DNA from: Croceibacterium segetis | GTDB lineage: Bacteria > Pseudomonadota > Alphaproteobacteria > Sphingomonadales > Sphingomonadaceae | Assembly: GCF_011320115.1 (NCBI RefSeq) | Contig: NZ_JAANOZ010000010.1 | Coordinates: forward strand, 1-64,000 | DNA length: 64,000 bases | Reading direction: 5' to 3' | Shown here: one piece after another, positions 33,498 through 42,281 of the stretch | Position numbering within the stretch: the first letter of the stretch is position 1 | How the letters are laid out: every line of letters starts with the position of its first letter | Translations under genes and position numbers: made by a program | Notes under the pieces: model-generated | Database searches by the model: none | Told to the model about the DNA's origin: nothing | The model's input: the letters and a program-made list of their open reading frames with translations, nothing else

Positions 33498-34597
33498 CAG
33501 GCGCTCCGTCCGGTCGCGGCGGAAGCGATGCGGCCGGCGATGTCGAGCGGATGGAGGATCGCCGAGGCGAGCCCCGCTCGAGCGACCGAACCGGGCATGC
33601 CCCAGACCGCGGAAGTGGCTTCGTTCTGCACCAGGATGGTCCCGCCCGCTTCGACGAGTTCCTCGGCGCCGAGCGTGCCGTCGCGGCCCATGCCGGTCAG
33701 CACCACGCCGAGGCCGCCGCCGCCGTAGACTTCGGCGATCGAGGCGAACATCGGGTCGACCGAGGGCATGCAGCCGCTCGGGGCCGGGCGCCGCTCGAGC
33801 TTGACGGCCACGCCGCTCGGCTTGCGCACGACGGTGATGTGAGCGTCGCCGGGGGCAATCAGGATGCCGTCGGGGACCAGCGCCATGCCTTCGGCCGCCG
33901 CGAAAGTCTCGCGTCCGGTCAGTTCGCGCAACTGCTGCGCGAAGGCGGGAATGAACGAGACCGGCAAGTGCTGTGTGATCAGGATCGGGATGCCGAGCCC
34001 CATCGGCAGCGCGCCGAACAGCTGGCCGATCGAATGGATGCCGCCGGTCGATGCGCCGATGGCGACGATCCTGGCGCGTTCGCGCGAAGGACTGCGCAGC
34101 GTCGCCGTGTTCGCCGGGCCGTCGGCGCTGACCGCCTTGCGCAGCGGCCGCCGGCCGAGCGCGCGGATCTTGGCGAGCAGCTTGTCCTTGTAGTCGCGGT
34201 CGAAGCCGCCCGAAGCGGGCTTCTGAAGGGTGTCCGCCGCGCCGAGCGCGAGGGCTTCCACGGTATGTTCGGCGCCGTCGGCGGTGAGGCTCGACACGAC
34301 CATGATCTTGGCTTCGCGGGCCCGCTCGATCATCTGCGGCAAGGCGCCGAGACCGCCCATCCCGGGCATCTCGAGGTCGAGCAGAATCACGTCGACCCGC
34401 TCGCTGGCGAGCAGCGTCAGGGCATCCTCGGCGGTCGAGACGGCGGCGGCCAGCTCGAGGTCGGCCTCCTGGTCGACCAGGCGCGAGAAGGCGGCGCGGA
34501 CGATCAGCGAATCGTCGACCACCATGACCCGGATCTGGCGGCCGCGCTGAAGCGCCGGCCCCGCTCCGGGGGCGCCTAGCGGGGAAGAGTAGCCCAA
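33497..34597 (-). CDS. cheB: CheB protein-glutamate methylesterase
   Basis: A 366-residue CheB: receiver domain with VVDDS and phospho-acceptor Asp74 (VILLDLEMPGMGG), Lys in TLQKPASG, and a C-terminal methylesterase with Ser (IGASTGGIHS), His (TQHLPVSF) and Asp (GMGRDG). A TTG start at 34597 follows the strong AGGAGGAGAGC. It removes methyl groups set by CheR for adaptation. Lies nine bases after cheY in the operon. Confidence 0.95.
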   Translation of the reverse strand: MGYSSPLGAPGAGPALQRGRQIRVMVVDDSLIVRAAFSRLVDQEADLELAAAVSTAEDALTLLASERVDVILLDLEMPGMGGLGALPQMIERAREAKIMVVSSLTADGAEHTVEALALGAADTLQKPASGGFDRDYKDKLLAKIRALGRRPLRKAVSADGPANTATLRSPSRERARIVAIGASTGGIHSIGQLFGALPMGLGIPILITQHLPVSFIPAFAQQLRELTGRETFAAAEGMALVPDGILIAPGDAHITVVRKPSGVAVKLERRPAPSGCMPSVDPMFASIAEVYGGGGLGVVLTGMGRDGTLGAEELVEAGGTILVQNEATSAVWGMPGSVARAGLASAILHPLDIAGRIASAATGRSA

Positions 34598-34606
34598 GCT
34601 CTCCTC

Positions 34607-34972
34607 CTAAGCGGCGCCGACCAGCTGCAGTTTGATCTGCAGCGTATCGTGGTCGAACGGCTTCATGACATATTCGTCCGCCCCGGCGTCGATCGCCTCG
34701 CGGATGTGGGCGACGTCGTTCTCGGTGGTGCAGAACACGACCTTGGGCACGCGGCCGTCGGGCCGGTCGCGCAGCTTGGTCAGGAACTCGATCCCGCTCA
34801 TCACCGGCATGTTCCAGTCGAGCAGGATCACGTCGGGCATGGCCTCGTCGCATTTGGCGAGCGCTTCCTGGCCGTCCGCGGCTTCGTCGACTTCGAAGCC
34901 GAGCGTCTCGACGATGTGCCGCGACACCTTGCGGATCACCCGCGAGTCGTCGACGATCAGGCAGTTCTTCAT
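34607..34972 (-). CDS. cheY: CheY-like single-domain response regulator
   Basis: A 121-residue receiver domain: Asp8-Asp9 (CLIVDDSR), phospho-acceptor Asp52 (VILLDWNMPVMSG), Thr in VVFCTTEND and Lys in YVMKPF. ATG at 34972 preceded by AAGGGGCC; a longer form from 35023 would add an unconserved tail. It would carry the phosphate from CheA to the motor or to another output. Confidence 0.93.
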   Translation of the reverse strand: MKNCLIVDDSRVIRKVSRHIVETLGFEVDEAADGQEALAKCDEAMPDVILLDWNMPVMSGIEFLTKLRDRPDGRVPKVVFCTTENDVAHIREAIDAGADEYVMKPFDHDTLQIKLQLVGAA

Positions 34973-35027
34973 GGCGTTCGGCCCCTTGTTGGCGGTGTCC
35001 GATAGTCGCTTCACGGTAAACATTGGC

Positions 35028-35462
35028 TTACGCAGCCTTCCTTTTTGCAGGGCCTTCGATGAGTTTTGCGGGGTCGACGACCAGCGCCGGCCCGGCGCTC
35101 GTCTCGACCATGCCGATTGCCGCGCGGGCCCAGCCCGGCAGCAGATCGGCGCGAATTTCGCTCGGCTCGGTGTCGAACGGGACCACTTCCTCGACCGCGT
35201 CGACGACCAACGCGTAGAGAAACTCGTCGATCTCCACGACTACGGCGAGCGAACCGGGCACCTCAGCCTCGGGCAGCTCGAGGGTGCGGCGGCAATCGAC
35301 CACCGTCATCGCCCGGCTGCGCAGCGCGGCCAGCCCGGCGATGTGCTCCGGCGCGCGCGGCACCGGGGTTATGCCGTCGAGCTCGACGACCGAGCGGATG
35401 ATCTCGGAGGCGAAGGCGGCGCGTTCGCCGGCGATCGAAACGAGGAGAAGCGAACGGTCCAT
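35028..35462 (-). CDS. cheW: CheW-like coupling protein
   Basis: A 144-residue single CheW domain (LLVSIAGERAAFASEIIRSVVEL, GLAALRSRAMTVVDCRRTL, ALVVDAVEEVV). It links the receptor to CheA. Its ATG lies one base after the cheA stop. Shorter than typical Escherichia coli CheW but with the full two-barrel core. Confidence 0.88.
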   Translation of the reverse strand: MDRSLLLVSIAGERAAFASEIIRSVVELDGITPVPRAPEHIAGLAALRSRAMTVVDCRRTLELPEAEVPGSLAVVVEIDEFLYALVVDAVEEVVPFDTEPSEIRADLLPGWARAAIGMVETSAGPALVVDPAKLIEGPAKRKAA

Positions 35463-35463
35463 C

Positions 35464-37530
35464 TCAGGCCTCCGCATTCGCGAGGATCGCCGCGCCCGCC
35501 AGCAGCGCGTCTGCGTCGAACAATTCGACCGGGCGTCCACCGATCAGCGCCAGGCGTTGACCCGTCTCGCCTTTGGCGACGACGACTTCGGCCGGGTCGA
35601 ATTCGCACAAATCGACGATCTCGGCGTAGGCATAAGCCCGCTCATCCCCATCCTCGCCGGCGCGGAACAGGTTGATCTCCTCGCCTTCCGGCTTGAATCC
35701 GCCGAGGCCAATGAGCGGGACGATGCGGCCGTCGATAACGGCTTGCGCAGTGCCATCCTTGGCGGTGCGCAAGGCGGAAACCGGAAGCTTTTCGATCCGT
35801 CGCACCGCGTCCATCTCGACCGCGCGCTCGGCGCCGTCGAAGCCGCGGAACATCAGCGCCGGCACCAGCTCGCGCTCCTCGGTGCGTTCGTGGCGCAGCT
35901 CGCGGCGCAGCGAGCGGTCCTTGACCTCGCGGATCATTCCGGCCGAGCGGGCGACGCCGGAGACGTCGAGCATCGGCACCGGGCTGCCGTCATCGAGCTG
36001 GGTCGTGCCCACGTAGAAACCGCAGGCCATCAGCACCGGCGCGATCGGTTTGACCACCAGTTCTTCGTGGTTGTGGATCGCATCGACCGCGAGGCCGAAG
36101 AGGTCGCCGCCAACCAGCCGGATGAGGACATAGAGGCGCGCTTCGCGCGGGCAGGTCGATTCCACGCCGAGGATTTCATCGAGCCCGACGCAGGCGATGC
36201 GCTGTCCGCGCACGGTGATGAACTCGCGGCCGCCGATCTGGGCGCTGTCCATCTCCTCGCTCGAGGCGCGGACGATCTCTTCGACGTAGCTGCGCGGGAT
36301 CGCGAACGTGCGCTCGCCGACGCCGATGGTCAGCGACGGCACGATGCTGAGCGTCAGCGGAACGTTGAGCATCATTCGCGTGCCCGAGCCCGGGGTGCTG
36401 TCGATCATCAGCGAGCCGCCGATCTTCTCGATATTGGCGCGCACGACGTCCATGCCGACGCCGCGGCCGGAAACTGCGGTGACCTCCTTGGCGGTGCTCA
36501 GACCGGGCTCGCAGATCAGCGCGTTGCGCTCGCGCATGCTGAGCAACTTGGCCTCTTCGGCGGTCAGGATGCCGGCGGCCACGGCCTTCTCGACCAGCTT
36601 GTCGCCGTCGATGCCCTTGCCGTCGTCGACGATGCCGATGCGGATCTCGCTGCCGGTCTGGCGTGCCGAGATCTGCAGCATGCCGATCTCGCGCTTGCCG
36701 GCGGCCTGCCGCTCGGCAGGGGTCTCGATACCATGGTCGACGGCGTTGCGGATGAGGTGGACGAGCGGATCGCGGACGACCTCGATCATCTCGCGGTCGA
36801 TCTCGACGTCGCCGCTCTCGATCTCCACCATGACCTGCTTGCCGAGTTCGTGCGACAAGTCGCGCACCATCCGCGGAAAGCCGGAGAACAGCGTCTCGAT
36901 CCGCTGCATGCGGATGCGGGTGATTGCCTCACGCAAATCGGCGAGGATCGCCGAGAGTCGGTTGAACGGCGCGTCGAGGCCGGTTTCTCCCTCATGCTGC
37001 GCGATTCGTCGGGCGAGGTCGTTGCGCGCCACGGCCATGTCGGACACGCCGCTCATCACGCGGTCGAGCAGTTCGACCGGCAGGCGGATGGTCCGCGGGG
37101 TCGCCGACTGGCGGCGCTGGGCGCGGGTGGCGGCGGCGGCGGGAGCGGGCGCGCTTTCCTCGGCGTTGGCGTCGAGCGCGGCGATCAGCGGCGCGTCGTC
37201 GGCCTCTGGCTGTTCACGCCCGTCGCCGATCGCGGCGACGATTTCGGCGATACGGTCGATAATGGCGAGGACCGCGCTGACCAGCGCCTGATCGGGCTGG
37301 CGGCGTCCGGCGCGCACGTCGGCCAGGGCATCCTCGGCGGCATGGCTCAAAGCCTCGAGCCGCGGAAATTCGAAAAAGCCACAATTGCCTTTGACGGTAT
37401 GGACGAAGCGGAAGATCGCATCGAGGCGCGCGCGATCGGCGGGATCGGCCTCCCACGCGACGATCTCGCCCGACAGCGCTTCGAGCATGTCGCGCGATTC
37501 GGCGATGAATTCGGCGAGCAGGTCTTCCAT
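35464..37530 (-). CDS. cheA: Chemotaxis histidine kinase CheA
   Basis: A 688-residue CheA. HPt domain with phosphorylated His44 (RFVHTVKGNCGFF), a proline/alanine linker but no CheY-binding P2 domain, dimerisation helices (VELLDRVMSGVSDMAVARND), and the ATPase with HLIRNAVDHGIE, IVDDGKGID and VSGRGVGMDVV. The C terminus has a CheW-like domain (VPLTLSIVPSLTIGVGERTF...) and a second CheW-like stretch (RELVPALMFRGFDGAERAVE...), longer than the single P5 domain usual in this family. First gene of the operon, divergent from the FNT channel. Confidence 0.94.
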   Translation of the reverse strand: MEDLLAEFIAESRDMLEALSGEIVAWEADPADRARLDAIFRFVHTVKGNCGFFEFPRLEALSHAAEDALADVRAGRRQPDQALVSAVLAIIDRIAEIVAAIGDGREQPEADDAPLIAALDANAEESAPAPAAAATRAQRRQSATPRTIRLPVELLDRVMSGVSDMAVARNDLARRIAQHEGETGLDAPFNRLSAILADLREAITRIRMQRIETLFSGFPRMVRDLSHELGKQVMVEIESGDVEIDREMIEVVRDPLVHLIRNAVDHGIETPAERQAAGKREIGMLQISARQTGSEIRIGIVDDGKGIDGDKLVEKAVAAGILTAEEAKLLSMRERNALICEPGLSTAKEVTAVSGRGVGMDVVRANIEKIGGSLMIDSTPGSGTRMMLNVPLTLSIVPSLTIGVGERTFAIPRSYVEEIVRASSEEMDSAQIGGREFITVRGQRIACVGLDEILGVESTCPREARLYVLIRLVGGDLFGLAVDAIHNHEELVVKPIAPVLMACGFYVGTTQLDDGSPVPMLDVSGVARSAGMIREVKDRSLRRELRHERTEERELVPALMFRGFDGAERAVEMDAVRRIEKLPVSALRTAKDGTAQAVIDGRIVPLIGLGGFKPEGEEINLFRAGEDGDERAYAYAEIVDLCEFDPAEVVVAKGETGQRLALIGGRPVELFDADALLAGAAILANAEA

Positions 37531-37657
37531 CGGGCTTCGGTCCTCTTGCCCGTGCCTTATGCCTGCAGATGGTTAAGCGGCAGTTACGGAAAGCACATGG
37601 AACCGGCGGCGCGCTAACCTGTTCGGGTGAGGCCCTTGTTGCGGAGAGCGCGGGACG

Positions 37658-38509
37658 ATGTCGAATAAGCCAGACGGTAGTGCGAAGCCAGGGGGCAGCA
37701 TCGACGGCGGAACCGACCAGCCGGACATGGAGCAGGCCAGCGAACGCCAACGCCTGTCGGCGGTGACCGTCTTCGAAACGCTCCGCGGGGAGGGCGAGGA
37801 CGAACTCGAACGGCCGGTCGTTGCCCTGTGGTGGTCGGGCGTTGCCGCCGGCATCGCGTTGCCGACGTCGGTCCTCGCGGAAGCGGTGCTCTACCGGGCA
37901 TTCGCCGGCAATCCGGCGCAAGAAATAATCGCTGCTTGCGGCTACGCGCTCGGCTTCGTGCTGGTGATCCTGGCCAGGCTGCAGCTGTTCACCGAGAACA
38001 CCATCAGTGTAGTCCTGCCGGTGCTGGCCGAGCCGACCGGCGACAAGCTGTGGCGTGCGGCGCGCCTGTGGGCGGTGGTGTTCGTAGCCAACCTGGCCGG
38101 CACCTTTGCGACCGCCTTTATCTCGCTCAAGCTTGGAACGACGAGCCCGGAGAACACCGCCGCCATGCTCGAGGTTTCGCGCAAGGTACTCGAGCAAGCC
38201 GGCTGGTCCGGATTCTTCCAGGCCATTCCGGCAGGCTTTTACATCGCCGCGATCGTGTGGATGCTGCCGAGCTCGAAAAGCTTCGAGTTCTTCACCATCC
38301 TGGTCTTCGCGTGGCTGATCGGCGCCGGCGCGTTCGCGCACGTCATCGTTGGCTCGGCCGAAGTCTTTCTGCTCGTCGTGCACGGCGAACTGGGCTTGTG
38401 GAGCGGATTCTCCACAATCTTGCTGCCCGTGCTCGCCGGCAACGTGATTGGCGGGACCGGGCTGTTCGCTTTTCTCGCCTACGGTCAGACCGAAGGCGGC
38501 AAGGACTAG
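37658..38509 (+). CDS. Formate/nitrite transporter (FNT) family channel
   Basis: A 283-residue protein with a hydrophilic 55-residue N terminus, then six membrane helices. The FNT-type sequences GFVLVILARLQLFTENT and GTGLFAFLAYGQ match the family signature near the selectivity filters. The long N-terminal tail and the ARLQLFTENT motif are closest to the YfdC-like branch, whose substrate is not settled. Probably passes small monovalent anions. Ribosome site weak. Divergent from cheA but no functional link to chemotaxis is evident. Confidence 0.85.
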   Translation: MSNKPDGSAKPGGSIDGGTDQPDMEQASERQRLSAVTVFETLRGEGEDELERPVVALWWSGVAAGIALPTSVLAEAVLYRAFAGNPAQEIIAACGYALGFVLVILARLQLFTENTISVVLPVLAEPTGDKLWRAARLWAVVFVANLAGTFATAFISLKLGTTSPENTAAMLEVSRKVLEQAGWSGFFQAIPAGFYIAAIVWMLPSSKSFEFFTILVFAWLIGAGAFAHVIVGSAEVFLLVVHGELGLWSGFSTILLPVLAGNVIGGTGLFAFLAYGQTEGGKD

Positions 38510-38513
38510 GCTG

Positions 38514-39740
38514 CTAGCCGCTGTAGTAATTGCCCGAGGGCAAGTGGATCGTCGCGGCGCCGTCGTCGAAGGCGACACCGGGCGGGTCACCGCCTGCCGC
38601 TACTGTCTCCATCGCCCGGCGCAAGGCGCGGCGCTGCATGGCTATGCCTTTGTCGGAGGTCACCAGGTGCTCCTCGCTGTGGAGCGAGATCGCGCCCTGG
38701 CCGGCCTGCGCTTCATAGTCGCCCGGCTGGTCCTGCCGCTCTTCGAGGGTGCGCTGCGACCAGGGCTTGAAGTTCTCCGCCTCGAGCCCGCGCATCGGCC
38801 GGCGGCCGTCGGGCGTGACGGCCGCGCGCATCGCCATCAGGATGCGGCTATGGCTGTCGTCGACCGGCACCGAGAAGCCGATCCCGTTCGGTCGGCCCGG
38901 GCGCATCGCCACGTCGGGCACGCACATCACGTTGGGCATGATCCAGGTCGAGACGCGGTTGACGTGGCGACCGTCTTCGAGATCGCGGTGCGCCTTGTAG
39001 ACCACGCCGCCGTCGATCTCCTCGAACTCGACCGTCGGCATGACCGCGAACTCGCGGACGAACTGGGTGCCGCTGAAGGTCGTGTGCAGCACCTGCACGT
39101 GGAATGGGTCCATCACGTTGTCGTTCATGTGCAGCCAGCTGTAGGGCACGACCTCCGGGCCATTGATGTCGCCGTGCGAGCCGAGCGAATTGTCGAAGGC
39201 GAGGTAGTCTTCGCCGTCCTCCAGAGGCTCCATCGAATCGAAGCGCGGCAGCACCGGCATCTTCTCGGGCGGGCCCATGTAAGCCCAGACCAGGCCGTAG
39301 CGCTCGCGCACCGGATACCACGGCTGGCGATGCTCGGAACGGCAGAGGTAAGGGTTCGGCTCGCACGGCTGCTCGATGCAGTTGCCTTCGACGTCGAACT
39401 TCCAGCCGTGATAGCAGCAGCGCAGTCCGTCGGGCTCGACATGGCCCCACAGCAGGCTGGTGCCGCGGTGCATGCAGCGCGGGTAGAGCAGCCCGGGCCG
39501 CCCCTCGCCGTCGCGGAACACGATCAGGTCCTCGCCGAGAATGCGCACCTCGCGCGGGCGCGTTGTGACATTGCGGCTGGCGAGTACGGGCTGCCAGTAA
39601 CGGCGCATCAGCTCACCCATCGGCGTGCCCGCTCCGACCTGGGTCAGCGCCGCCTCAGGGTGCTGCGCGGAACGGCCGTAAGCGGTGCCTTGCGGGACCG
39701 ATTGCTGGGTCGGTGCGGTGGGGTCTATCACGCTGGCCAT
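38514..39740 (-). CDS. Rieske non-haem iron oxygenase, phthalate-dioxygenase/demethylase type
   Basis: A 408-residue oxygenase subunit: Rieske cluster ligands in CMHRG and CYHGWK, catalytic iron ligands in NVMDPFHVQVLH (Asp, His, His). Length and the order GDINGPEVVPYSWLHMNDN place it near single-component vanillate-demethylase/phthalate-dioxygenase types that use a separate reductase, which is not encoded nearby. It would hydroxylate or O-demethylate an aromatic acid. A short gap to the upstream Nudix gene holds copy 3 of the CGGACAAANTCAACG motif. Confidence 0.9.
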   Translation of the reverse strand: MASVIDPTAPTQQSVPQGTAYGRSAQHPEAALTQVGAGTPMGELMRRYWQPVLASRNVTTRPREVRILGEDLIVFRDGEGRPGLLYPRCMHRGTSLLWGHVEPDGLRCCYHGWKFDVEGNCIEQPCEPNPYLCRSEHRQPWYPVRERYGLVWAYMGPPEKMPVLPRFDSMEPLEDGEDYLAFDNSLGSHGDINGPEVVPYSWLHMNDNVMDPFHVQVLHTTFSGTQFVREFAVMPTVEFEEIDGGVVYKAHRDLEDGRHVNRVSTWIMPNVMCVPDVAMRPGRPNGIGFSVPVDDSHSRILMAMRAAVTPDGRRPMRGLEAENFKPWSQRTLEERQDQPGDYEAQAGQGAISLHSEEHLVTSDKGIAMQRRALRRAMETVAAGGDPPGVAFDDGAATIHLPSGNYYSG

Positions 39741-39782
39741 CGGCGGCTCCTCTTTCCCTGTCGGGCAGTCTCGGACAGCGAG

Positions 39783-39797
39783 CGGACAAAATCAACG
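39783..39797 (+). promoter_or_regulatory. Copy 3 of the CGGACAAANTCAACG motif
   Basis: CGGACAAAATCAACG lies 43 bases upstream of the Rieske oxygenase start. Its orientation relative to that gene is opposite to copies 1 and 2. On the gene's strand the following bases repeat TGTCCG at one helical turn (TTTTGTCCGCTCGCTGTCCG). Confidence 0.4.
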
Positions 39798-39798
39798 A

Positions 39799-40260
39799 TT
39801 AGGTTTTGCCGAGCGCCTCAAGCAGGCGATCGAGCAGCGGGTGCTGGCTTTCGAGCATCATCTGGCGCGCTTCGGGAATGTTCATCCATCGCGCGGCGTC
39901 GACCTCCGGAAAGGCGGCCATCTTGCCGCTCTTCGGCGGCCATTCGAGCTCGAACGCATTGCTGGCAAGCGTGGCCGGGTCGAAATCGTGCTCTACCGCG
40001 AAGGCGGTCACGTACTTGCCGCCCGCCTGGCGAATTTCGCCCAGAGGGACGAGCTCCTCCGCGAGCTCGAGCCCGATCTCCTCCGCCAGCTCGCGCCGGG
40101 CGGCGACATCGTGTTGCTCGCCGGGATGGATGGCACCTTTGGGAATCTGCCAGGCCCCGCGATCCTTGCGCCGCCAGTATGGCCCGCCCGGATGGACGAG
40201 CAACACTTCGATCTCGGGCGCCAGCCTGTAGAGAAGCATTCCGGCACTGCGAGCGACCAT
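39799..40260 (-). CDS. Nudix hydrolase
   Basis: A 153-residue Nudix protein. The Nudix box is complete: the Gly of GAIHPGEQ, seven residues on the Glu-rich REL AEEIGL motif (RELAEEIGL) gives G-x5-E-x7-REUxEExGU. N-terminal MVARSAGMLLYRL and QIPKGAIHPGE match predicted NTP pyrophosphohydrolase (DR-1025-like) members. Housecleaning of nucleoside diphosphate derivatives is likely; no link to neighbours is visible. Confidence 0.9.
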   Translation of the reverse strand: MVARSAGMLLYRLAPEIEVLLVHPGGPYWRRKDRGAWQIPKGAIHPGEQHDVAARRELAEEIGLELAEELVPLGEIRQAGGKYVTAFAVEHDFDPATLASNAFELEWPPKSGKMAAFPEVDAARWMNIPEARQMMLESQHPLLDRLLEALGKT

Positions 40261-40434
40261 CCGACCGGCGATCTAGTCGAAGCAAATGACGGAGATGGAA
40301 TATGCCAATTCGGCTTGCTTATTTGAGGAAGCGCCTGGAGTTGATGCGAAAGCCATAAGACTGGCCATAAATGCGGCGACGGTTCACGCCAACCCGCGAT
40401 TGGAAACCACCGAGCATACGTGGAGAGGGGCGCG

Positions 40435-41223
40435 ATGGATTTGGGCATCAGAGGCCGCAGGGCGATCGTCAATGGAGGCAGCGCGGGCATGGGCCGAAGT
40501 GCCGCGCTGGCTTTGGCACGCGAGGGGGTCGAGGTCTTCGTCTCCGCCCGGCGTGAGGATCGCCTGGTCAAGGCGTGCGCCGAGATCGCCGCCGAAACGG
40601 GGGCGAAGGTCACGCCCATATGCGCCGACCACAGCAGCGCCGAAGGCCGCGAACGGATCCTCGCCGCCTGTCCGGAGCCCGACATCCTCGTCGGCACCTG
40701 CGCGCCGCCGCCGATGACGCCCGACTACCGGGCGATCACCGACCGGCAGTGGCGCGAGGCGATCGACATTTCACTGCTCTCGCCGATTGAATTCATGCGC
40801 CGCGTGCTCGACGGAATGGTCGAGCGCAAGTGGGGCCGCGTCGTCAACATCGCCACCGTGGCGGCCAAGTATCCCGGCGAGATCCGTGCGCTTTCAGGCA
40901 GCACCCGGGCGGCGCTGGTCAACTACACGGTGGCCGTGTCGAAGATCGTCGCTCCGCACAACGTGGTCATCAACAATCTCCTGCCCGGAATGCACCATAC
41001 GGCGACCGTCGAAGAGCTGTTCACGGCCCGCGCCAAGGCCAAGGGCATCACCTACGACGACGAGGTCGCCGAATTCGTCAAGGATTGGCGCATCGCCAGC
41101 GGGCGGTTCGGCGATGCCGACGACGTCGGCGCCATCACCGCGATGTTCTGCAGCGAGTTCGCCAATTATATCACCGGCCAGAGCCTGGTTATCGACGGCG
41201 GGGCGACGACTTCGACGTTCTAG
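40435..41223 (+). CDS. SDR-family protein with altered active site
   Basis: A 262-residue SDR fold protein. The dinucleotide motif is NGGSAGMG near residue 12, but the structural NNAG is replaced by GTCAPPP, and the usual Tyr-x3-Lys is replaced by LSGSTRAAL, so the normal proton relay is missing. Such LSxxxR-type SDRs are known in proteobacteria and their chemistry is not settled. GGAGAGGGGCGCG precedes the ATG at 40435. Convergent with the SnoaL gene at 41220, overlapping it by four bases. The 174-base gap upstream of it shows no clear repeat and probably holds its promoter. Confidence 0.8.
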   Translation: MDLGIRGRRAIVNGGSAGMGRSAALALAREGVEVFVSARREDRLVKACAEIAAETGAKVTPICADHSSAEGRERILAACPEPDILVGTCAPPPMTPDYRAITDRQWREAIDISLLSPIEFMRRVLDGMVERKWGRVVNIATVAAKYPGEIRALSGSTRAALVNYTVAVSKIVAPHNVVINNLLPGMHHTATVEELFTARAKAKGITYDDEVAEFVKDWRIASGRFGDADDVGAITAMFCSEFANYITGQSLVIDGGATTSTF

Positions 41224-41735
41224 CCCGCATCGGGCGTGTAAGTCAGGCCGTCCAGCGGCGCCGGCTTGGGCCGGGCGACACGTTCTCCGGTCTGGCCGGC
41301 GATCCCGCGCAAGACCGGCCCGGACCAGTCGCGGATCAGCCGCTCGGCGAGGCGCCAGTGGCCCTCCTCGCGGCGGAACAGGTCTTCGTAATAGCCCATT
41401 ACGTTGAGCAGGTGCGGCCCGTCCCCCTGGCGCAAGGCGACCGCCACATAAGACCGGCTGCGCGCGCCTTCTGCGCAGGGCTCTATCAGCGTGTTGCTCA
41501 CATGGTGCTGGCGCCCGGCCGACGACGGCAGGCTGCGGAAGAATTCGGCGAAGTGACGGAGGGCCTTCGCGCCCTGCCATCGCTCCGGTTTTTCGAACGC
41601 ATCCCACACCAGCACGCCGTCGCGGCAGAAGCAGGCCACGAAGCCATCGACGTCACCAGTATCGAGCGCCCAGACATAGCGGGCGATGGTGTCGCGAATG
41701 GCCAAGCGATCATCGGCGGTGAGGGTTGGGGTCAC
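41220..41735 (-). CDS. SnoaL-like protein
   Basis: A 171-residue SnoaL_4-type protein with LTADDRLAIRDTIARYVWALDTGDVDGFVACFCRDG and AGRQHHVSNTLIE, closely parallel to the protein at 13003. GTG start at 41735, two bases after the stop of the DUF3237 gene, so it is co-transcribed with it and divergent from the GMC oxidase gene. A role in side-chain chemistry with these partners is inferred. Confidence 0.82.
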   Translation of the reverse strand: MTPTLTADDRLAIRDTIARYVWALDTGDVDGFVACFCRDGVLVWDAFEKPERWQGAKALRHFAEFFRSLPSSAGRQHHVSNTLIEPCAEGARSRSYVAVALRQGDGPHLLNVMGYYEDLFRREEGHWRLAERLIRDWSGPVLRGIAGQTGERVARPKPAPLDGLTYTPDAG

Positions 41736-41737
41736 GA

Positions 41738-42208
41738 TCAGGTCACCGCGTAATAGTCGAACGCGGTGGAAGCGCCCTGGCGCTCGGCCACGCCGACGAA
41801 GACGGTCCGATTGAGCCAGTCATGGGGGCCGGGCGGCACCTCGAAGGTGGGCGTGATGCGACAGTAGGTCGCGGCGGGATCGACGCTCTCGCCAGCTTCG
41901 ATCCTGGCAACTACCTGGGGATCGGACCAGGCGATGCCGCGGTTGTGGATGTAGATCGGCGTGCCGTCGTCGGCTTCGAGCATATAATGAGCTTCGAATT
42001 CGATCAGCCCGCTGGCCCAGATGCGCGGCCAGTCGCCGCCCGAGAAGGGGACCACCCGGCCGGACAAGCGCGGGCCGCTGATCTCACCGCCGACGACGGC
42101 GACGAATCCGCGGGTGAAGGCCTTGGCAGCGGGCTCGAACCGCAGCCGCGGCCCCTCGCCGAAATCGAGGCGCGCGCGAAACGCCAGTTCGAGCGACGGT
42201 GTCTGCAA
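41738..42208 (-). CDS. DUF3237 family protein (1)
   Basis: A 156-residue single-domain protein. The family signature is visible: GGEISGPRLSGRVVPFSGGDWPRI, FEAHYMLEADDGTPIYIHNRGI and PPGPHDWLNRTVFVGV. A TTG start at 42208 is chosen because AAGGAGGATCGGC directly precedes it; an ATG further upstream would have an unconserved tail. DUF3237 is a small beta-rich fold of unknown function often found near aromatic genes. Four copies are in this window. Confidence 0.82.
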   Translation of the reverse strand: MQTPSLELAFRARLDFGEGPRLRFEPAAKAFTRGFVAVVGGEISGPRLSGRVVPFSGGDWPRIWASGLIEFEAHYMLEADDGTPIYIHNRGIAWSDPQVVARIEAGESVDPAATYCRITPTFEVPPGPHDWLNRTVFVGVAERQGASTAFDYYAVT

Positions 42209-42281
42209 GCCGATCCTCCTTGTAGCGCCGCTGGTCACATGCGCTAGACAGGCGGCGACTCCTAACGGGACGACGGGCAAG

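Noticed and set aside
35284-37617. Long open frame (777 codons) on the plus strand opposite cheA
   Set aside because: It is a shadow in high-GC DNA of the clearly identified CheA, whose kinase motifs are on the minus strand; the plus-strand translation has no recognisable domain.
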